Shown here: piece by piece, positions 1 to 11,936 of the stretch
How the letters are laid out: each line of letters opens with the position of its first letter
Position numbering within the stretch: position 1 is the stretch's first letter
The notes under the pieces: generated by a model
Told to the model about the DNA's origin: nothing
Databases searched by the model: none
The model's input: the letters and a program-made list of their open reading frames with translations, nothing else
Source of the DNA: Rostrohypoxylon terebratum
Lineage: Eukaryota > Ascomycota > Sordariomycetes > Xylariales > Hypoxylaceae
Length of the DNA: 64,000 nt
Assembly: GCA_022497145.1 (NCBI GenBank)
Contig: MU385925.1
Location: forward strand, 105,087-169,086
Direction: 5' to 3'
Position numbers and translations under genes: made by a program

Positions 1-400
1 CAGGTTGGTTTAGTAAAGGAATAAGGAATCATAAGGAACAGAGATAGCTGAGCGCCGTGTCTTACTTTTTTCGTACGCCCAAGCCAAAAAGCGAGGAGTC
101 GGGAAGTGTGGGTGTTGTATGAATAGGTATTTACTATTTACCTAGAGACGCAGAACAGATCATCAGCTTCAAAGTTCAGCAATACAGGCAGTAAAACCCA
201 TGAATAACAACTTCAATGCTAATACACAGTACAGTAGCGATAAGGCAACGGAACAATGAACCAGGAATTTCCGGAGCAGCCGCAATTCACAATTCAAGCT
301 AGCAACCCACCAGCCCACCAGCCCACCTGGCAGGTAAGTAGCCCTGGAGCCTGAGGTACATCAATACATACACTAGGTTAAGTACTACAATACAACAATA

Positions 401-438
401 CATGCGTGCATGGATGCATGGATGCATGGGCTGCATGG
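401..438. repeat. GCATGGAT short tandem repeat
   Basis: Imperfect tandem copies of an 8-nt word (GCATGGAT) in intergenic DNA, ending in a degenerate GCATGG. It is a simple repeat with no visible coding link. Confidence 0.8.
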
Positions 439-1136
439 TAAGCATCATGGTAGGCTGTACTAGTACTATGTAGCAAGGTAACGCGATAAGAGAGCCTTAA
501 CCTAATCTGGTTAGATGCGGGTCACATGTCAGGGGCGTTTCTGGGCGATTCGAGTCCAACAAAGACTTTCAAGTTCCCAAGTCCCAAGGCCCGAGTCCTT
601 CCTCGTCCCTCCCAATCCAAACACGAAACAAGCTGATGCGAAATCCTTTTTTCGAATGTGAGAGAGCCTTGGATTTATTTAGGAAAATTAGGGAAATATT
701 TGACTCATCGTTTCATACACTATTGAGATATTACTGCACCTCCGTAAAATAATTATGACAGGCATAACGGTTCATTGAGATCATTGAGCCCGACGCCTCT
801 AAGTATATGATAGCGAACTCGGGCTATTTTCTCAATTCGCTTTCAATTCGCTTCCATTTTACGGGATATTTCGGTTAGCATGTTGCCGTTGAGTTGACCT
901 GGTTGACCAGTGCCTATGCCTAGTTCACGTCTTCAACCGGATTAAAAATCGAAAATCGAAAATATAAAGAAAAAAAAATGTGCGACATCTCCAACTCATC
1001 TAGCAGGGCGAAGGATCCTATCCCGTTGGAGGAAATGCTATCGTGGATCTAAGAGTGGCGAACAAGCAAGACAACCCTCATCATTGATCGCCTATCAGAC
1101 TCCTTCACGGCTATCGTAACCGGAGAAATTAAAGGA

Positions 1137-1178
1137 ATAATAATAATAATGATGATGATAATGATAATGATAATGATA
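1137..1178. repeat. TAA/GAT trinucleotide microsatellite
   Basis: A run of TAA units passes directly into GAT and AATGAT units. It is a compound microsatellite in intergenic DNA, likely length-polymorphic. Confidence 0.85.
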
Positions 1179-1656
1179 CAGCGTAACGCAAGTCGATAGC
1201 TTACCATGCCAGCCGTGCCCAAAGCCCAATTTCAGGCAGCCCTTTCGCATTTACGTCTACGTGCAGACACCATCAAGCACATACCCGTTGAAAGTAACGA
1301 AATGACCAATAGGATTCATGACACGAACATGTTCTCAAGACTCGTCTCTATCAATCCCTTTTTCCACCGTTCGCGACTGTGACGCGCCGTGCCGCGCCGC
1401 GCATCCCCGCAGGAGAGAGGGAGAGAAAAAAAAAAAAAGGAAAATCGTTCCAAGTGAACTCAACACCCGTAATAATAAACTCGAATGAGCGACAAGAAGC
1501 GAAGTTATACATCCCAGCCCTCTCCCTTTTGTACGAACCCGGGGTCCCTTTCCATTCTCTCTCATCCATCCCCTTCTCTACAATCAGTCTTCGTGCCGAA
1601 GGGATCTTATTCTCTTGCTAGGGAGACAACTGTACGTAGTAGTAGGTAATAGGTAT

Positions 1657-3684
1657 TTAAACCATTCTCCAGCCCCGGCGCACGCGCTGCGCACCCTTGG
1701 CCTCCACCTCACCTCCACCCTCCTCGCGACGCACCTTGTGCCCGCCGCCCCACCACGTCCAGTCCGCGCTGTGGTCGTCGTCGTACTTGCCCTTGCCTTC
1801 GCTCTTGTAGTGCTCAGCACCAGATCCGGGGTTCTTGGGCGTCGCGGTGTAAGTCGGGTATCCGTCCCACTCCGACGTAGATGAGGTTGTGCTTGATTGC
1901 GGGTAAGTGACTAGTGTGGTCGGGGTGGATGCCGTCACCGCGTCGACGGACGAGGCGCTGCTAATGGGGGATCCGATTGATAGCTCGATGGTGTAGCAGA
2001 GGGAGGAGCCACCGTATCCACCGGCGACGCAGGTTGTCGAGAACGGCGAGGGCGATAACATGGGCGTGGACGATGTTGACCCGGTCACGGCGTCGGAACC
2101 GCCTGTGCTGTACGTCGGAGCGGGAGTTGTTCCCGAGGGCGTGAGTGTCAGGGTGCTTGTACTCACTCCGGGGGGCGGTAGTGTCGGGTACCCCTCCGTC
2201 GAAGACGACGTGGTGCTACCGGTCGTGGCCGCCGAGCCTCCCGTGGAATGGACGCCTGGTCCGCTGACGGTTATGGTCGAAGTACTGGTAAAGTGGTTCG
2301 ACCAAGTAATAGGGGTGTAGCTTGGCCGGTAAGTGCTGATTGAGATGTTGCCGCTGCCGGTGCTAGATGATATGGTAGGCTGTGGCGTAGGTACACTTTC
2401 GCAACCGTAGTCGTAACCACCTGACGGAGAGAGGCAACTCGTAGACGCAGACGCACCTGATGGTGCTCCGGTAGACAGCGTGCTGTAAGTCACGCTCGAG
2501 AGTGTAGAAACCGTAGCAGTAGACGTGCTGAGGGATGATTTAGAGTAGCCCTGCGACTGTGTGCTTGATGAGCTGTGAGAACCAGTCTCTGCGTAGGAAC
2601 CGGAGCTGCCAAACGTAGAAGGAATCGATGTGCTCGATGCGTTGAGGGTAATGGTTGTGCTCCAGATTGGTGATGTCACTATTACCGAAGTACTTTGCGC
2701 TGTGCCGCCGGATGTAGCGTAAGAGTACGTGGAATATGTAGTGATCCGAGATACTGACACAGAGCGGCCTGATGAATATGGTGAAGCCGAGTAGGTATTT
2801 GACCAAGTCCACGTGCTACTGGTAGCGTTTGAATAGATGGATGATGATCCGGTACCAGTTGAGCCCGGGAGAGGATAACCTTTACTGGAAGTAGACGTTC
2901 CAACCGCGTCGGTACCGGAGCTGCCGTAGGTTGCGCTACTTGGCGTGCTCTCTGAGGGGGAGACGGTGATGGTGGAAGTGCTAGTAAACGAATACGTCGA
3001 CAGAGTAGTGTACTCGGGTGAGTTGGTAGAAGTTGAAGAGTATCCAGTAGATAGACTAACTCCAGTCGAGGACTCGTCGGTGCTACGCAGGTAGCGAGTG
3101 TATTAGTATATAGATTGTATTTTATAATCTTTCGATGTGTTCAATATATGTGTTCAATACTTACCAGGTGCTGCTAGAGACTACAGGCGGGACGTTCACC
3201 GTCGATGAACCAACAGCTCCTGTGCTTGATGAGCCGTTGTAACTCGTTCCAGGAGTAATTGGAGTCTGCGTGGAGGTGGAGGAGCCATAGACAACACTTG
3301 ATATACTCAAGGTCTCACTGATAGTGATAGTGGAACTGGACGTTAGATACACAATAGTATCACTGTCGGTCGAAGATGTGAGGGGGTAATAAGTCGAGGC
3401 AGATGATCCAAAAGGAATGGACGATATTTGGGGGGTTGAGGTCGAATATCCAGGGATCGTTGTCGACTGTTTAGCGGAACAGCCAGCGTAGACCGTCACG
3501 GTAGACGCGCAACTACCTCCGCAAACCGTCACCGTAGCCGTCACCGTTTGCGTTCCGGCTTGTTGAGAGGTAATATTGTTAGCGAGAGCAGAGCTGATCA
3601 TGTCAGCGTATAATCATCTCATTAAATCCAAGGTCAAATACCATACCTTAGGCCCATAAAGGCCAAGCTACTAGAGGAACGCAT
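1657..3684 (-). CDS. Secreted Ser/Thr-rich cell-wall-type protein
   Basis: Three exons: 3684-3647, 3593-3165 and 3082-1657 (introns of 53 and 82 nt, GTATGG..TCAG and GTAAGT..GTAG), giving 630 residues. The short first exon matters: spliced, the N terminus reads MRSSSSLAFMGLSSALA, a plausible signal peptide, which a start inside exon 2 would lack. The mature protein is dominated by Ser, Thr, Tyr and Gly, with recurring modules built around TSTITVS, (G/S)SDAVTGSTSS and a GYP turn. Sparse paired cysteines sit near residues 35-50 and in two short Cys-Gly-Gly-Tyr segments further on. This composition fits a heavily O-glycosylated wall or adhesin-like protein. The C terminus is unusual: acidic then strongly basic (KVRREE.., RVRRGWRMV), with no GPI-type hydrophobic tail, so a further C-terminal intron is possible. 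I recognise no catalytic domain. Confidence 0.7.
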
Positions 3685-6600
3685 CTTGAGGATCTGGAGA
3701 TGTTAGAGGAACAAAGCGAGTGTGGATGCCTCGAAGATATCGAAAGGAAGAATATGGATGTGAATCTGAGTCGAGCAGGTTTCCACTCTTTATAGCATAT
3801 ACTGCTGCTATGTAAAGTTACAAACAAGCTCTTGACGCACACGATAATTTGATATATACCGTCCCTAAGGAAAATATGCGGGTCTATATCCGTATACAGC
3901 TGGGTCACTTTAGCTTCCTGCGGCATCCCGACGGGATGGGGAGCTTTATGGATCACCATAGTTGTCTGAAGTCGTAGGCGATTTCTACAAGGTCATGCAA
4001 GCGCCTAACTGTTAGCTGTAACGCAAATCTCAAGAAAAGTCATCGTGATTCTAAGACAGAACCTTCCAAACACCAAGGCTGTGATGTCGTTCCCATTAGA
4101 CCATTGGTCGGTTTTCAACAACCCTGTGTCTCGTACGCACGTTTCCTGATAGTAGAGACAAGGTTATTCGTTGTCCCTCCATGCCAGAATTGGAATCCAC
4201 TTGCGGTGTGCAACACGGCTCAGCTAGTTGTTGATATAACGGCTGATTACTTCTAACCTGGGAGGCCTATATGGGAATGTACACAATATTACAATTAATA
4301 CTAGCAAACCAAAAGCCTGGAAACTATTGGTTAGCAACGAGGGAGTTTGCTTCAAATTGTCCAGATCCATCGATCCGAACCCTCCAATCGCGTCAGCAAA
4401 CGACCTCGCTTCCACTATCAAGGACCGGATCTTGTCTAACATACTTAGCATCGCCATATATTATCCCATCAATAAATACTTTTTTCATCAACATAGGAAT
4501 CGTAACCGAGTAAAATGCAAAAGTCTGTTGCACTACCGAACCTGTGCGGCATTACGATACCCGGAATCTAGTATACCTACCTAGGTATCACGAGTTAAAT
4601 ATGACATCGACTTTTTGTATGAACGGATATCATCACTGTTGGCGTATTGAGCCCCCTCGTGAGTCATACCTTACCTACATATCCACCTCAGTAGAAGGTA
4701 CACATCTCCCTTGATAGGCTGATCCGGGAGCAGATGGATAGCTACTCTGCTCGTAATTTTAAGTGCCTTGCAGCTGCTGAGATGCCGATTCCCGATGCCG
4801 TCCGACGGAGCACGGAATCGTGAAACGTACTAGGCATGTAGGCCGTCAAATCGGTTGAGTGGGGACATTTCCTATGAGGAATACGGTGGGAGACTGCATG
4901 AGAGAGAAACAAATTCACATATTCTAAGGCTCTATTCGAAAATTCTATAAAAAGATGTTGAAGTCATAGAGAACTAACATGAAACTACTTCAAGCTCCTT
5001 GATGATTTATGACCGAGGATATCGAGAGAAGCTAGGCTGCAGGAGAAACGGATGTCGTTTACCGTACATTTACCCTCCAGACATAGAATCTTCCGACCCG
5101 CTAATTACTTGTCTCGAAGTTCGGAGCCTGATATCTGTTCGTATGTGGTTGGATGGACAGGCTAGCTCGCGGGTAGAGTTACGGGTCGACATCATCTAAT
5201 GGGCCGAGACCCTGGGATCAGGTTATGCGTTGGTTGCAATGATGTATTATGGTTCGGTTACAGCTAATTAAAGGCCAAGGTTGGTCCAAGCAGCGATCAT
5301 TTCACCTCAAATTGTTTCTCTTACACCTACCTACCTACCTAGAGGTATAATTGATAACAGAGGAATAATTCTTTTTAGGAGTGAGACATCAGATGACGGC
5401 TCTAGTGATGAGATCGTTTGAGTGATGGAGCTAGTACGATTTCGACGCAGATTTTGGTATCACGCATCTGCTCGTAATCCTTAGAAATGCCCTTTACTCG
5501 GACGGTCGAGTAACTTCTCTGCGAGAATGTGTTATAGTGATAAGCTTCCCTGTCGAGCAGACTCGTGCGCAGAGCATGGCGGCTGTGAGGCAACATGCCA
5601 TGTGGTTTGAAGGTCGGTAACCCTCTGTGAAATCGATGTCATCATCTAACAGCCGTCTAGTCACGGCCATCTACCTAATGGCGTATGCACGACTGCGGCT
5701 GCGTGCTTGTTGGGGCGCATGTTGGGCTATTGGGTGGCCTAGAAGGCGGGAACCAGCACTTCACCATTGCGGGGTGTCATTTATTACAGACAATCGCTGT
5801 GACGGTAGATTATGTTGGGCGATGGAGCTATGGATGCTGGGAGGCGACCAGCTAAAAATATTGGAAGGCTAACAAAATGTGGTTTTATGTTACCTCGTCA
5901 CCGCTGAAATTCTTTGTGACCAGGCCATATCTTACAGGCCCAGCTCCTCAGATGTCTTGCTTATCCAAGGTTTGCAGCGAAGTAGAATCTTGAACGGAAG
6001 ATTCAGGAAACACTTCTCTTCTTCCATTGCATCCGATTGAACTCATGTTACCTCTTCCTCCACCTTCAAATGCGAGCTTGCTGAGGGTGGCACGCGAACG
6101 ATCGAATCTTCCCTGACCGGTCTCGGATAGCTAAGCGTAACTTCGTGGGTTCGGGGTATCCCGGAAGCCACTGTTTACACAGGCTCTGCGGTGCAATAAA
6201 TAAAGATATCTAGACTCGGATTATGAGATGGAGTTGCTCAAGTGGGTTCGGGATCGCGATTGATAGGGATCGATCGGATTACGGATGTAAATGTTCAGGT
6301 AGGAAGATCGCGGGGAATGACTGTTCATTAAGGATAGGATTTCTGGTTCAGGGGCAGGAAACAGAGGAATAGGGGCTGTTGCTTTTATCCCTCGGGAGTT
6401 TCACCTTACTAAGGACTAAGGAGGTTTGCGTGATGGTTGCGTGCCGCACCCGCTGTGCAACGACGATTAATCCAGATTCCAGATCTCCAGGGGGAGATTA
6501 CCTATTGGCTGCTAAAGGCTGGAGTTGGAGGGGCAGAGACTCAGTAAAAGCAGTTAAAGTGCCTAGCAGGCGGCTCGCTGTCCTAGCTTGAGAGCTATTG

Positions 6601-7047
6601 ATTTATTGAGGCCGGGCGTCAAATTAATTCAAGCCATTCAGTCCGCAATAATGCGTATAATATACCGCGGCCATGTCCTCGGATATGGGAAATTCCAATT
6701 TCCTCCACTCCTCATTGGACATTGAGCTGGCTCTCAACTCAACTCCAGTCTATTCACCGCCGAGGAATCTTGAGGCTCATTGCAATAGTTCGTCTTGGTA
6801 CTATGCAAAAAAAAGCTGGCAGCCTCGTTGTCTAGGACAGATGGCAGACAATCTCTGTGGTGGCGTGCAGTAGCGCAGTCGGTATAAGACAAGCCATTCT
6901 CAAGAGCGTCGACTACCCGCCGATCACCATAGGAGGCATTCCTCTATAGGGCTAAGAACGACAACTATTGACCTTGGACTGCACGATGAAGTCTCGGAGG
7001 AGAAAAGAAAAGGGCTTGGAATAGTGAGAACACGCAGACCAGTATTG
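3685..7047. other. Gene-free stretch of 3.4 kb
   Basis: Only short open frames with no coding character or splice pattern are seen. The DNA is AT-rich with ACCTACCTACCT words near 5330. Its ends should contain the promoters of the Ser/Thr-rich gene (leftward) and the hydrophobin (rightward). Confidence 0.55.
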
Positions 7048-7057
7048 GATATATAAG
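7048..7057 (+). promoter_or_regulatory. TATA box of the hydrophobin gene
   Basis: GATATATAAG lies about 190 nt upstream of the hydrophobin ATG, followed by a CT/CA-rich leader ending in CAAAATG. A strong TATA box and pyrimidine-rich leader are usual for highly expressed fungal genes. The leader length implies a 5'UTR of roughly 150 nt. Confidence 0.55.
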
Positions 7058-7244
7058 TCAGGTCGACAGCCACCACATTCCGAGTCTTTTCTCTCCATCA
7101 TCAGCATCAAAAACCCAAAAAACACTGAGCACTCTCTCCCAACACACATTCGTTTAACTACGTCATCTCATCCGACACTCGCTTCAGCAAACCATTCACT
7201 CGTTTATTCATTTATTCATTATTACCAACAACCAACTATTCAAA

Positions 7245-7784
7245 ATGCAGTTCACCGTCGTCACCGCTCTTACCTTCGCCCTTGGCGCTCTCGCTGCTCC
7301 CCAGGTCGGCGGCTTGGCTCCTTCTCCCTTCCCTCCCGTTCCCGGTGATGTGACTGTCGGCCAGGCCGGTGACACCTGTGGTTCCGACCTCGACCTCAGC
7401 TGCTGTGACAAGGTCGACCAGTCTGGTGATGCCATCAACGAGGCCGACGGTCTCCTCGCCGGTCTCCTCGAGGGCGGTCTTGAGAACGGTGACCTTGGTC
7501 TTTTCTCCGGCTGCTCTAAGCTGAACGTTGCTGCTGGTAAGTCTCTTGTCAAACATCATACCTTGTCTTGGGCATCAGCTAATCTCTTCCACAGTCATTG
7601 GTCTTACCGACCTGCTCGAAAGTCAGTGCAAGCAGACCCCCGCTTGCTGCCAGCACTCCGGTATGGAACAGGTAAGTTATACACTCCCTACTTAACTCAA
7701 CCATCACACACATACTAATACCATTCACAGGAGGGTCTGGTCAACCTCGGTCTCCCCTGCGTTGCCCTTGGCAGCGTGTTGTAA
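7245..7784 (+). CDS. Class I hydrophobin
   Basis: Exons 7245-7536, 7595-7671 and 7731-7784 encode 140 residues. A signal peptide occupies about residues 1-18 (MQFTVVTALTFALGALAAP), followed by a Pro/Gly-rich stretch. The eight cysteines are at 45, 53, 54, 90, 109, 115, 116 and 133, giving the pattern C-X7-CC-X35-C-X18-C-X5-CC-X16-C. The long C3-C4 and C4-C5 loops are those of class I (RodA/SC3-like) hydrophobins rather than class II. Such proteins self-assemble at air-water interfaces into amyloid-like rodlets that coat spores and aerial hyphae. Both introns follow canonical GTAAGT..CACAG patterns and the last exon codes only 17 residues. It converges on the lipase-like gene downstream. The family assignment rests on the cysteine pattern, so it is secure; the exact paralogue is not. 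Confidence 0.95.
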
Positions 7785-8406
7785 ACGCCAGCCTCCTATT
7801 AATACCACTTGCATAATCGGTGCATAGCATTTAGAATTAGGGAAATTGAGATATGTGGAGGATGTAATGTTGGGGAGAGTGCCAAAATTGTATTGTCTAG
7901 CCTGCTTTCCATGATTTAGTAAATCCAACTTCAGTCGCTCGTTATAATTCTCTGCCTCATCCTGGTTCGTGACTCCAATGTATGCTTTCTCTTGTGCCCT
8001 CAGTGGATTCATGTTTCATCTTGTCCCGAATGAATTCATCCTCGTGCTAACTGTCCCTCCTGGAAGAGATCCGAAGGCATTCCTGAGCCGCACCACCCAA
8101 CACAACTAGACTTATAGCTTGTCCAATCGTCGCCATTTTCCCAAGTAGAGACATCACTTCCAGAGTGCCGTCCGTCGAAGATTTCCTGACCTGTCTCGCA
8201 TGGCTGAACAACCAATCCAATAATTATAGAAAGAAAATAGTGTTTCGCCGGTTCTAACGAGAATCCAAAACCCCACCCAATGTGGTATCATTTCCTAACG
8301 CCAAAGTAGAGATAAATAGTCGTAATACATCATAACGTCGTGTCAAGTCGAGTTGTTTTATATCCAAATGTAACAGTTGGGGTGAGTACGATGCTCATCT
8401 AGAATG
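7785..8406. other. Convergent intergenic spacer
   Basis: About 620 nt between the 3' ends of the hydrophobin (+) and the lipase-like gene (-). It should contain both 3'UTRs. I see no further gene or strong repeat. Confidence 0.6.
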
Positions 8407-10429
8407 TTAATGTTCCTTGGCGGTAACGGCTTCGACGGCGAGTCGCTCGACCCTGCCGGCGTATAACTTCATAACGTGGCAGACGGGGTCTCCCCAAATG
8501 AGACCTCGTAGTTGTTCGTCGGTAGCCACTTGGGCAACGACCCCTTCGCTAAGCCTTTCCTCGACGGTCTTCGCTCGCTTATATTTCGAGTTCGAGTCAC
8601 CAGACCTCAGAACAACAATTTGACCGGCATTACTGAGGGTGCTCGGAGGGACTTTCCATGTCGGGCCTGAAGACTTTAATTTACTCGACTTCGAAGATGT
8701 ATGAGATGAGGAGCGACTGGATTTTGCGGAAGTCTTAGATGTCTTCGAAGCGAGAGATGCACTAGAGTGATTACCATGTCGCTTAGTATGTTTTGAAGAT
8801 GAGCTTTTTGAAGCCGGAAGATGTTTGCTCGACCCTTTTGTTTCTTCTATCGGTGCCGGAGCAATGAAAAGCTCAAGAAGACTTTTTACATAGGCCTTGT
8901 CGGCTCGAGCGACTGGATCACCCTCGTTTATGAAAGTTAAAAATATGAACTTCTTAAGTTCGGACTTTGAAGGCTTCTGCAGAGGATAAAGAGATACGGG
9001 AGGCGTCCCGAATGTAATACAATGAACTCTTTTAAAGCAGCCTGTTAGAAGGTTCAGTTCAGAGGATGCTTCTTTGGACGTGGATAGCATATGCGCGTAG
9101 AGTAGAGACGCGACCGCCCCGCCAGCCGAGTGGCCGGTAATGAGGAGCGAGTAAGAGCATCGTCGCGGATCCTCTTCTAGAAGATGGCGAAGCCTGGCTG
9201 CTACTGGCGAGATCATCTTTCGCGCCACTGATAGAAATCCAGCGTGACAGAAATTCCTGGGATCATCCTAAATCTTGTTAGATATGTCGGATGAAGCATT
9301 TTAGACATTCATCATTTAAATACTTACGAGGAAGCCAGTAGGCGCCGTCGGTGCCGTATTTAAATTTACGGACCAGTCCATAAAACTTGCTGTTCCCCGA
9401 ATGGCAAAGACTATGGTATCCATATGATCCATAGGAACGGACTTGATGCGCATCGCTTTGGCTCCGGTCCTCCAATCAGCGTCGAAATGAGCATCTCGCT
9501 CCGCACCTCGTGGGTTCTCGTAAACCCTTTCGGAGTACTTCGCCGCGAGACATATGAGGGGGTATGTTGGGATATATCTAGCGAATATTAGCCCCGTGAA
9601 TTGAGACGTTGCACGCAACTACATACAAATGAAGGGGAGGCAGATTTTGGGGCAGCTTCGAGTTCGCGTATAGTTCTACTTTGGCGAAGTAACCCCGAGA
9701 AGCAAGTGATGAAGCTAGCGCACTTGTCTGTGCCTTCGAAGTTGTCTTTGGCGCTTCTTTCTTATGACTCTTCTTCGATGCCCCCTTATGTAACACAACC
9801 TGCTGCGACGGCTCGACAGGCGGAGGAGGCGTGGGGTGAGACTGATACATGAACAAGTCATTCTCATTGCCGATATACTTATCTCGGTCGATCAATGTGA
9901 TTAGATCATCGAGGTTGCTACGTATTTGGTCATACATTGCGGCACTCTGGTTAATCCATTGAGTACCGTAGCTGTGCCATCTTGGAAGACCATCGCATAT
10001 TTGATGACCAAGATTTCCTGGTATCATTTCACTTGCTATATTCGCAACCGCGACGAGATTAGCCTTGCTCGCGCCACATACCCCATTGCTATGAGAGTAC
10101 GGATTTGCTGGCACCGGAGGTGCTGGTGGACCGAAGTAGTAGTTTTGATTTACGACAATGGGCGGATATGACCTTTGGTCATTGTATGGAGGAGGTGGAA
10201 TGGATACGGGAGGTAGAGCGTTGTTCCAACCTGGTGGTGCCGGTAATGGCGGTGGAGGATGAAAACCGGCGGGTTGGTCAGGAACGGGAGTTTGGTATAA
10301 GCCATCGCGAGGATGCCACTGTGATGGACGTGCTTGTGATCGTGTCGGAATCGACGACTCAAAGTGTTCGACTTTAGGCGGCGGACCACCTGATGATGGG
10401 TTCTTTTTGGATCGAGTGAAAATTCCCAT
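8407..10429 (-). CDS. Lipase class 3 protein with Pro-rich N terminus
   Basis: Exons 10429-9627, 9577-9328 and 9267-8407 (introns of 49 and 60 nt) give 637 residues. Residues 1-130 are proline-rich and probably disordered (PPPPLPAPPGW-like runs), with no signal peptide, so a cytosolic protein is suggested. The lipase_3 fold follows: an RGTASFMDW segment (oxyanion region), HAGF, then the nucleophile elbow GHSAGG with Ser about 398, an aspartate in EGDPV (about 468) and a histidine in CHVMKLY (about 615). A Ser/Lys-rich insertion of roughly 45 residues (KSSSSKHTKRHG.. to ..KSSKLKSSG) separates the Asp and His. The family hydrolyses acyl esters of glycerides or phospholipids; the true substrate is unknown. 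The exon 1/2 junction is fixed by the family-like reading PPLHLYIPTYPLICLAAKYS. Confidence 0.88.
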
Positions 10430-11936
10430 GGTGACTCACAAGCACAGCTATATCTTGCATGTAGATGTGCGTTGGATAGCCTGGAATGCTACCGAGAGGC
10501 CAATAGACGAGCTCATCGATCAGCAGTTGTTTGGGAGCCTTTGGGGACTACCTAGGTCCTAGGTAGGAATTGAGATACGAAGCACAAAACGTAAGAAAAT
10601 AGATCAACGGATAGAGAAACTAGACTCGAGAGTCGGACAGACAAAGGGGAAATGGTGAGATGCCATTGTATTTTTGTTAAATGTGTTACGGGTTACAAGG
10701 GAATCAGCATATCACCAATGGCCTACAACCACCATCCCGAGATGGTCCAGTCGAACGGAAGCTATCGAAGCTGGTGTACTTCTCAGCGGGTATGCCTTGC
10801 CGGTTACAGAATACCGATTATGACTGATGGGCTGCTCTGGGCGATGATTCGTTAGGTGATAATCACTCAGCCCCAATCATTTCATCAAGGATTGGCGACA
10901 GTAAGTCGATAGGGGACCGGTCCGGTAAAACAACAGACGAACCACAAGCTTCATATAGAATAAAGATGTAGACTTATGCAGGTAACCTTGCATGTTTGCC
11001 ATGTGAATGGTCCCCGCAAGGCATCGGGAAGACATCTAGGCACCTTGCTGCGACTCACCAGAGAGCCTAGAGCTTTACTTGGATATTTAGCTTCTGCTGC
11101 CATAACTATTATAGCAGCCTTTCCGGGGTTGAAGCTCCTATCGCATCTCAATGAGTCAATGTTCCATGCATATGCATACTGCGGTTAACCGCCGGCGATG
11201 AAGAATTCAAGGTTCCTATTAGTAGACTACGTCTTTTCCAAATGAAAAGATAAGGGATCTTGGTAATACCTAGTAGTAGGTATTGACTCGGGCGAGAGAT
11301 TTGTGGACTTGTGGACTCGAGAGACCGGAGAAATCTGGGAAACCTGAGGAGGATTCAAGTTGAAACGAGGCTTCGGTGGAAAAAAGGAAAAAAAAAAAGA
11401 AAAAGAAAAAATGAAGGCATCGGTAAAAGAAAAAAAAGCAAGCCCCAGAAAGTGGGGGCTAAAATCATAGCATCAGCCTCAAACTTGTGCCGACAGTGGC
11501 TTGTTCAGGTAGCAGATCATCTGAGATTCCCACTCTTATGACGATTTCGGTCAAGGATGGTGGATCCGGATTTGAGCCACAAACACTAGCCTCAACTGCT
11601 TACTATGTACATAATCCAAGGCCAATAATAGACCGGGACCAATGCTGCCACACTTCCCCACTTCCCCACTTAGCTCATCCCGTCCTATTACATAATACAA
11701 GCTAGTATCTTGGTACAAGGGTACCCCAGATGCCTAATCATCAAGAAACATCTCAGGCCTCGGAATTAGAGGGTCGTTAATGCAGGCGCGACTTGGTGCT
11801 GGTGATCTGAGGAAAGCTCGAAGTTCGTTTTTTTTGTACTTTCAACGTTGTATTTGATACTTGATACTTGTACTTGTTACTTTTCAATCTTTCTTTCAAG
11901 AAATACATATTTCAAGATAATGTCTCTCAAGACGCC
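10430..11936. other. Intergenic, 1.5 kb, with A-rich tract
   Basis: This is probably the divergent promoter region for the lipase-like gene (leftward) and the FHIP-like gene (rightward). It contains a CCTAGGTCCTAGGTAGG palindrome-like word near 10550. A purine tract of mostly A lies at about 11380-11440 and is followed by a small hairpin (AGCCCC/GGGGCT, 11441-11460). The open frame through the A-rich tract is Lys/Arg low complexity and not treated as a gene. Confidence 0.55.

Larger units (their letters stand above)
1..1656. other. Intergenic, no gene recognised
   Basis: No open frame of convincing composition is seen on either strand. The stretch holds two simple repeats (listed separately), a purine-rich A-tract near 1410-1445, and AT-rich DNA. 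Its last part is probably the 3' flank of the minus-strand Ser/Thr-rich gene that ends at 1657. Confidence 0.6.

Noticed and set aside
6862..6885. A stretch resembling the D-arm of a tRNA (TAGCGCAGTCGGTA)
   Set aside because: No matching acceptor stem or T-arm with GGTTCRANYCC follows in the required distance.
11441..11460. Hairpin AGCCCC/GGGGCT as a possible terminator or RNA
   Set aside because: Six-bp stem after an A-tract, single occurrence, no associated gene end.
11311..11541. A frame through Lys/Arg-rich sequence
   Set aside because: It is a translation of an A/G-rich low-complexity tract.
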